Source: WHSM01 sp050701635
Lineage (GTDB): Bacteria; Actinomycetota; Actinomycetes; Mycobacteriales; Micromonosporaceae
Assembly: GCA_050701635.1 (NCBI GenBank)
Contig: JBOGDF010000243.1
Coordinates: forward strand, 1-8,633
Direction of reading: 5' to 3'
Length of the DNA stretch: 8,633 nt
Below are positions 5,157 through 8,633 of this stretch, piece by piece. How positions within the stretch are numbered: position 1 is the first letter of the stretch; each line of letters starts with the position of its first letter. Made by a program: the position numbers and the translations under genes. A model generated the notes under the pieces. That model saw nothing but the letters and a program-made list of their open reading frames with translations, made no database searches and was not told the DNA's origin.

Positions 5157-5597
5157 ATGATCGTCCGCACCCTTGAGGAGCTGTCCGGCACCGACCGCGA
5201 CGTGCTCGGCAACGACCGCGACGTAGCCAAGGGCACCTGGCGTTCGCGCCGGTTCGTGCTCGCCCAGGAGCGCGTTGGATTCTCTCTGCACGACACCGTC
5301 CTGTACGCGGGAACGAAGACCTCCATGTGGTACGCCAACCACATCGAGGCCGTGTACGTCATCGAGGGCGAGGGCGAGCTGATCGACCACGACAACGGCC
5401 GCACCTACCAGCTATGGCCGGGGACGATGTACCTGCTCGACGGCCACGAGAAGCACACGCTGCACGCCCACACCGACCTGCGCACCGTGTGCGTGTTCAA
5501 TCCGCCGGTGACCGGCCGCGAGGTGCACGACGAGCGGGGCGTCTACCCGCTGCTGACCGAGCCCGACATCCCGGAGCCGGAAGGGGCGCCAGTATGA
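5157..5597 (+). CDS. ectC: EctC, L-ectoine synthase
   Basis: Cupin-fold, iron-dependent cyclase that closes N-gamma-acetyl-diaminobutyrate to ectoine with loss of water. The core is well conserved: FSLHDTVLYAGTKTSMWYANHIEAVYVIEGEGE (cupin, about 42-74), then PGTMYLLDGHEKHTL and VFNPPVTGREVHDERGVYPLL. Glu64, Tyr92 and His100 sit at the spacing of the known metal ligands (about E57/Y85/H93 in characterised EctC). The protein is 146 residues, against about 130 usually. Part of the excess is a tandem repeat DRDVLGN-DRDVAKG (13-26) near the N-terminus, and part is an acidic Pro-rich tail (TEPDIPEPEGAPV). ATG 5157 is preceded by GAGGAGA at 5147-5153. The TGA overlaps the ectD ATG by 4 bases, so the two are probably translated together. 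Confidence 0.95.
   Translation: MIVRTLEELSGTDRDVLGNDRDVAKGTWRSRRFVLAQERVGFSLHDTVLYAGTKTSMWYANHIEAVYVIEGEGELIDHDNGRTYQLWPGTMYLLDGHEKHTLHAHTDLRTVCVFNPPVTGREVHDERGVYPLLTEPDIPEPEGAPV
5192..5224. repeat. 12-base direct repeat with 21-bp period inside ectC
   Basis: CGACCGCGACGT occurs at 5192-5203 and again at 5213-5224, exactly 7 codons apart. The copies encode DRDV twice, in the segment just before the conserved GTW, and account for much of the extra N-terminal length of this EctC. Confidence 0.7.
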
Positions 5598-6517
5598 CGG
5601 TCACCACCGAGCAACCGGCGACCACCGACCGCTACCCCACCCGTGGTGAGAGTGCGCCGTCGCTGCTGCGGCGCCAGGAGCCCAGCGTCTGGGGCGAGGC
5701 CTCCGACGGGCCGTTCGACGCCGCGGCGCTCGACGAATACCAGACCAACGGTTTCCTGACCCTGGAGCAGCTGATCGGCCCGGCCGAGGTCGCGGCGTAC
5801 ACGGCGGAGATGCGGCGGCTGGCGCTCGATCCGCGGTTCATCGCCGACTCCCGTACGGTGGTCGAGCGCGACACCCAGGAGGTGCGCTGCATCTTCGAGG
5901 TACACAAGATCAGCGAGATCTTCGGCGCGCTCGCCAACCACCCGCGGCTGGTGGAGCGGGCCCGCCAGATCCTGGGCTCGGAGGTGTACGTGCACCAGAG
6001 CCGGGTCAACTACAAGCCCGGCTTCGACGGTACGGACTTCTTCTGGCACTCCGACTTCGAGACCTGGCACGCCCAGGACGGGATGCCGGGGATGCGGGCG
6101 CTGGGCATCTCGATCGCGCTCACCGACAACGAGGTGTGCAACGGCGGGCTGATGCTGATGCCGGGCTCGCACACCACCTTCGTCTCCTGTGCCGGCCGGC
6201 CGACCTCGGACGAGTACTACTACGAGGCGTGGGTCGGTGACGAGATCGGCACCCCGGATCCGGAGAGCCTCAAGCAGCTCTCCGCCGAGCACGGGATCCA
6301 TCTGGTGACCGGGCCCGCCGGCAACGCCACGATGTTCGACTCCAACTGCATGCACGGCTCCAACGGCAACATCACCCCGTACCCCCGGACGAGCATTTTC
6401 ATCGTCTACAACAGCGTGGAGAACGCCCTGGTGGAGCCGTACGTGGCGGCGAGCCCGCGGCCGGACTTCATCGCCGCGCGGGACTTCACGCCGGCCACCT
6501 GCGGCACCGGCATTTAA
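5594..6517 (+). CDS. ectD: EctD, ectoine 5-hydroxylase
   Basis: Non-heme Fe(II)/2-oxoglutarate dioxygenase of the PhyH superfamily that turns ectoine into 5-hydroxyectoine, using O2 and 2-oxoglutarate. The EctD signature is intact at residues 135-159 (QSRVNYKPGF, then DFFWHSDFETWH). The iron triad is His152, Asp154 and His254, with the same 2- and 100-residue intervals as H146/D148/H248 of the Virgibacillus enzyme, and Arg265 fits the 2-oxoglutarate carboxylate contact. NGGLMLMPGSH (183-193) and CMHGSNGN (252-259) are also typical. Length is 307 residues, near the usual 295-300. The start ATG 5594 overlaps the ectC stop (ATGA), with AAGGGG (5581-5586) as ribosome site inside ectC. A long hairpin begins directly after the TAA stop. 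The gene's presence means the host makes hydroxyectoine as well as ectoine. Confidence 0.96.
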   Translation: MTVTTEQPATTDRYPTRGESAPSLLRRQEPSVWGEASDGPFDAAALDEYQTNGFLTLEQLIGPAEVAAYTAEMRRLALDPRFIADSRTVVERDTQEVRCIFEVHKISEIFGALANHPRLVERARQILGSEVYVHQSRVNYKPGFDGTDFFWHSDFETWHAQDGMPGMRALGISIALTDNEVCNGGLMLMPGSHTTFVSCAGRPTSDEYYYEAWVGDEIGTPDPESLKQLSAEHGIHLVTGPAGNATMFDSNCMHGSNGNITPYPRTSIFIVYNSVENALVEPYVAASPRPDFIAARDFTPATCGTGI

Positions 6518-6578
6518 GATCATCATTCTGGGTACGAGGACGCGGCTGAGCTGCGGCTTCGTACCCAGAATCGTGATC
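6518..6578. terminator. Hairpin directly after ectD, ectABCD terminator
   Basis: A nearly continuous inverted repeat folding 6518-6547 onto 6549-6578 starts on the base after the ectD stop codon. Of 30 positions, 25 are Watson-Crick pairs, three more (6523/6573, 6538/6558, 6544/6552) are G-U in RNA, and two (6524/6572, 6540/6556) are mismatched. The apical loop is about CTGAG. The arm contains ATTCTGGGTACGA and starts with GATC, resembling the hairpin at 783-850. It separates the ect operon from the rex promoter about 25 bp further on. Confidence 0.75.
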
Positions 6579-6589
6579 ATGCCTGCCAC

Positions 6590-6612
6590 CAAGATCGCGA
6601 TTTGTGCACGGC
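6590..6612. repeat. Degenerate half copy of the hairpin-repeat arm, running into the rex operator
   Basis: The segment begins CAAGATCGCGATTT, matching the outer arm of the 783-850 hairpin (its right arm read on the minus strand is CAAGATCGCCATTT, 13 of 14 identical). It then continues as GTGCACGG against GGGTACGG, 6 of 8. No complementary second arm follows. Its last 11 bases are the left half of the Rex site. Confidence 0.45.
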
Positions 6613-6630
6613 TTCACAAGCGCATACTCT
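6602..6630 (+). promoter_or_regulatory. rex promoter with Rex operator (ROP)
   Basis: TTGTGCACGGCTTCACAA (6602-6619) matches 15 of 18 bases of the Streptomyces Rex operator TTGTGAACGCGTTCACAA, with the outer half-sites TTGTG and CACAA intact. A -35-like TTGTGC (6602-6607) and a -10-like TACTCT (6625-6630) lie exactly 17 bp apart, so bound Rex would cover the -35 box. This fits known autoregulation of rex-hem operons: repression at low NADH/NAD+, release when NADH rises under oxygen limitation. The leader to rex is about 90 nt. Confidence 0.75.
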
Positions 6631-6726
6631 GATTCACCGGCAGTTAGCACAGACCCGCGGCCGGGGGAGCGGCGGGGCGGCGCTGCCGTGTCGACAGACC
6701 TCACCGCGCGGACGAATCAAGGTGGC

Positions 6727-7479
6727 ATGAGCGATCGTAAGGACCCTCCGGTGCCGGACCTCCCCGAGGCGACGATTGCCCGGCTTCCGGAGTACCTGCG
6801 CGCCCTGCACCACCTCGCGGAGGCCGGCCATGACACCGTCTCCAGCGAGGAGCTCGCCACCGCCGCCGGCGTCAACTCCGCCAAGCTGCGCAAGGACCTC
6901 TCCCACCTCGGCTCGTACGGCACCCGCGGCGTCGGGTACGACATCGACCGGCTGACCGGCCAGATCGAGCTGGTGCTGGGGCTCACCGGCCGCCGCGGGG
7001 TGGCGCTGGTCGGGATCGGCAACCTCGGCCATGCGCTCGCCGGGTACGGCGGATTCGCCAGCCGTGGCTTCCGGGTCGCGGCGCTGTTCGACACCGACCC
7101 GACCCGGATCGGCGAGCAGATCAACGACCTGGTGGTGCAGGACATGTCCTCCGTCACCGAGGTGGTCGCCGCCGAGGAGATCACCATCGGCGTGATCACC
7201 ACGCCGGCGCACGCCGCCCAGGACGTCGCCGACGCGCTGGTCGCCGCCGGCGTCACCAGCATCCTCAACTTCGCGCCGTGCGTACTGTCCGTGCCCGACG
7301 GGGTCGACGTACGCAAGGTCGACCTCGCCATCGAGCTGCAGATCCTGTCGTTCCACGAGCACCGCAAGGCCTCCGCGCTGACCTCGGTCGTGACGTCCTT
7401 ACCGGTGCAGGGTGACCGGCGTCGTAGCGGTCCCGGCGCCCGCCCTGGCATTCTCGGCGAGAAGGCGGTGGGCAAATGA
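6727..7479 (+). CDS. rex: Rex, redox-sensing transcriptional repressor
   Basis: Dimeric repressor that binds its operator in the NAD+ or apo state and lets go when NADH binds, tuning respiration and fermentation-linked genes to NADH/NAD+. The 250-residue product has an N-terminal winged helix (about 12-70) with the conserved VNSAKLRKDLSHLGSYGTRGVGYD. A Rossmann domain follows with VGIGNLGHAL (95-104), Asp122 at the end of the second strand (ALFDTDP) for the NADH ribose, ITTPAHAAQ (157-165) and ILNFAPCVLSVP (179-190). The domain-swapping C-terminal helix is at LAIELQILSFHE. A Arg/Gly-rich tail (about 228-250) goes beyond the conserved domain. ATG 6727 is chosen for the AAGG at 6719-6722 and for family fit. 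GTG 6688 in frame would add 13 residues and cannot be excluded. The stop overlaps hemA (ATGA). The Rex site at 6602-6619 suggests autoregulation. Confidence 0.95.
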   Translation: MSDRKDPPVPDLPEATIARLPEYLRALHHLAEAGHDTVSSEELATAAGVNSAKLRKDLSHLGSYGTRGVGYDIDRLTGQIELVLGLTGRRGVALVGIGNLGHALAGYGGFASRGFRVAALFDTDPTRIGEQINDLVVQDMSSVTEVVAAEEITIGVITTPAHAAQDVADALVAAGVTSILNFAPCVLSVPDGVDVRKVDLAIELQILSFHEHRKASALTSVVTSLPVQGDRRRSGPGARPGILGEKAVGK

Positions 7480-8633
7480 ACGCGCTGGTAGTGGGGCTGT
7501 CGTACCGGACCGCGCCGATGGCGTTGCTGGAGAAGCTGGCGATGCCGGCCGACGAGGTGTCCGAGCTGGCCGAGAAGCTGCTGGCGGGGCCGCACGTCGG
7601 TGAGGCGATGGTGCTCTCCACGTGCAACCGGATCGAGGTGTACGCCGGCGTCAGCGCGTTCCACGGTGCGCTGGGCGACATCGCCGAGCTGCTCGCGGCC
7701 CGCGCCGGCATCGACCGTACGGAGCTCGCCGACCACCTGTACGTGCACTACGACGCCGACGCCGCCCGGCACGCGTTCCGGCTCGCCGCCGGGCTGGACT
7801 CGATGGTCGTCGGCGAGACCCAGATCCTGGGCCAGCTGCGAGACGCGTACGGGATCGCCGTCGAGCACGGCACGCCCGGGCGGTTGCTGCACGAGCTGGT
7901 CCAGCACGCGCTGCGTACCGGGAAGCGGGTACGCGCCGAGACCGGGATCGACCACGCCGGACAGAACGTGGTGAGCGCCGCGCTGCATGTCGGCGCGCGG
8001 CGTTTCGGCGAGCTGGACGGGCGACCTGCGCTGGTGGTGGGCGCCGGCGCGATGGGCTCCCTCGCGCTCGCCGGGCTGCACCGGGCCGGCCTCACCGACC
8101 TGTACGTGGCCAACCGCAGCGCCGCCCGCGCCGACCGGCTGGCGGCGGGCTACGGCGCCACCGCAGTGGGCATGGACGAGCTGGCCGCCCCGCTGGCGAA
8201 GGTCGACATCGTGGTCACCGCCACCTCCTCCGGCGGCCACGTGCTGGATCGCGACACCATCGCCGCCGCACTCGCCGACACCGCGCGCGGCACCACCCGG
8301 TCGGAGCGGCGGCTGTTGCTGCTGGACATGGGGCTGCCGCGGGACATCGACCCGGCCGCCGGCGAGCTGCCCGGCGTGACCCTGATCGGCATCGACCAGC
8401 TCACCGACGTGGTGGACGCGGTCACCGCCGACGACCTGGAAGCCGCCGAGATCATCGTCGCCGACGAGCTGGCCGCGCACCTGGCGCAGCTGCGCAGCGG
8501 CGAGGTCGCCCCGACCGTGGCGGCGCTGCGGGCCCGCGCCGACGAGCTGGTCGGCGGGGAGCTGCGGCGGCTGCGGCAGCGGCGGCCGGAGCTCACCGAC
8601 ACCCAGCGGGCCGAGGTGGCGCACACCGTACAC
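7476..8633 (+). CDS. hemA: HemA, glutamyl-tRNA reductase (3' end beyond the window)
   Basis: NADPH-dependent enzyme reducing glutamyl-tRNA(Glu) to glutamate-1-semialdehyde, the first committed step of C5 tetrapyrrole (heme, siroheme, cobalamin) synthesis. 386 codons are present with no stop before the right edge; actinobacterial HemA is usually longer than 420, so a C-terminal piece is missing. The N-terminal catalytic domain begins MNALVVGLSYRTAP and carries the nucleophile Cys50 in STCNRIEVYA (48-57). GLDSMVVGETQILGQ (106-120) is the family signature. The NADPH domain shows VVGAGAMG (187-194) and VANRS (211-215). The final helices belong to the dimerisation domain. ATG 7476 overlaps the rex stop by 4 bases, with GAAGGCGG upstream (7461-7468), so hemA shares the Rex-controlled transcript, as in Streptomyces rex-hem operons. 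Confidence 0.95.
   Translation, partial: MNALVVGLSYRTAPMALLEKLAMPADEVSELAEKLLAGPHVGEAMVLSTCNRIEVYAGVSAFHGALGDIAELLAARAGIDRTELADHLYVHYDADAARHAFRLAAGLDSMVVGETQILGQLRDAYGIAVEHGTPGRLLHELVQHALRTGKRVRAETGIDHAGQNVVSAALHVGARRFGELDGRPALVVGAGAMGSLALAGLHRAGLTDLYVANRSAARADRLAAGYGATAVGMDELAAPLAKVDIVVTATSSGGHVLDRDTIAAALADTARGTTRSERRLLLLDMGLPRDIDPAAGELPGVTLIGIDQLTDVVDAVTADDLEAAEIIVADELAAHLAQLRSGEVAPTVAALRARADELVGGELRRLRQRRPELTDTQRAEVAHTVH

Noticed and set aside
6717..8633. Minus-strand frame of 638 codons opposite rex and hemA
   Set aside because: Antisense to two clearly conserved genes; the length is a GC artefact.

Overview
All genes in this window are on the plus strand. They have very high GC, third-position GC bias and frequent 4-base ATGA/GTGA stop-start overlaps, which points to a high-GC actinobacterium. 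The rex-hemA pair, the actinobacterial-type EctC/EctD sequences and the Rex operator (close to the Streptomyces consensus) agree with this. Micromonosporaceae or a relative is my guess, but the window does not settle the family.

Layout, left to right. (1) Positions 1-599 hold the 3' part, or nearly all, of an unrecognised membrane-anchored protein. (2) Positions 600-850 are non-coding: a 16-bp imperfect tandem repeat, then a 30-bp-arm hairpin. (3) Positions 886-2815 are an organic-peroxide defence operon: a promoter with a perfect palindrome over its -35 box, ohrR (one-cysteine MarR-type sensor), ohr (thiol peroxidase) and a zinc-independent MDR-type NADP(H) oxidoreductase. The three genes are linked by 4-base overlaps, and a strong hairpin follows. 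(4) Positions 2816-3277 are a 460-bp intergenic region carrying that hairpin and the putative ect control region. (5) Positions 3278-6517 are a complete ectABCD operon for ectoine and 5-hydroxyectoine synthesis, closed by a hairpin that starts right after the ectD stop codon. (6) Positions 6602-8633 hold a Rex operator/promoter, rex and the 5' part of hemA (glutamyl-tRNA reductase, running off the right edge).

How the genes work together. OhrR should repress its own operon until an organic hydroperoxide oxidises Cys12. Ohr then reduces the peroxide, and the MDR enzyme plausibly clears reactive carbonyls or enones made by lipid peroxidation. EctB, EctA and EctC convert L-aspartate-4-semialdehyde through 2,4-diaminobutyrate and its N-acetyl derivative to ectoine, and EctD hydroxylates it. 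Rex senses NADH/NAD+ and probably controls itself and the first committed step of tetrapyrrole synthesis.

I do not see a wholly new system: the operons are recognisable. The less ordinary points are a hairpin family shared between two operon boundaries, with a degenerate half copy running into the rex operator; two short in-frame duplications inside ectA and ectC; a Gly-to-Arg change in the acetyl-CoA loop of EctA; and the translational coupling of an MDR oxidoreductase to ohrR-ohr.
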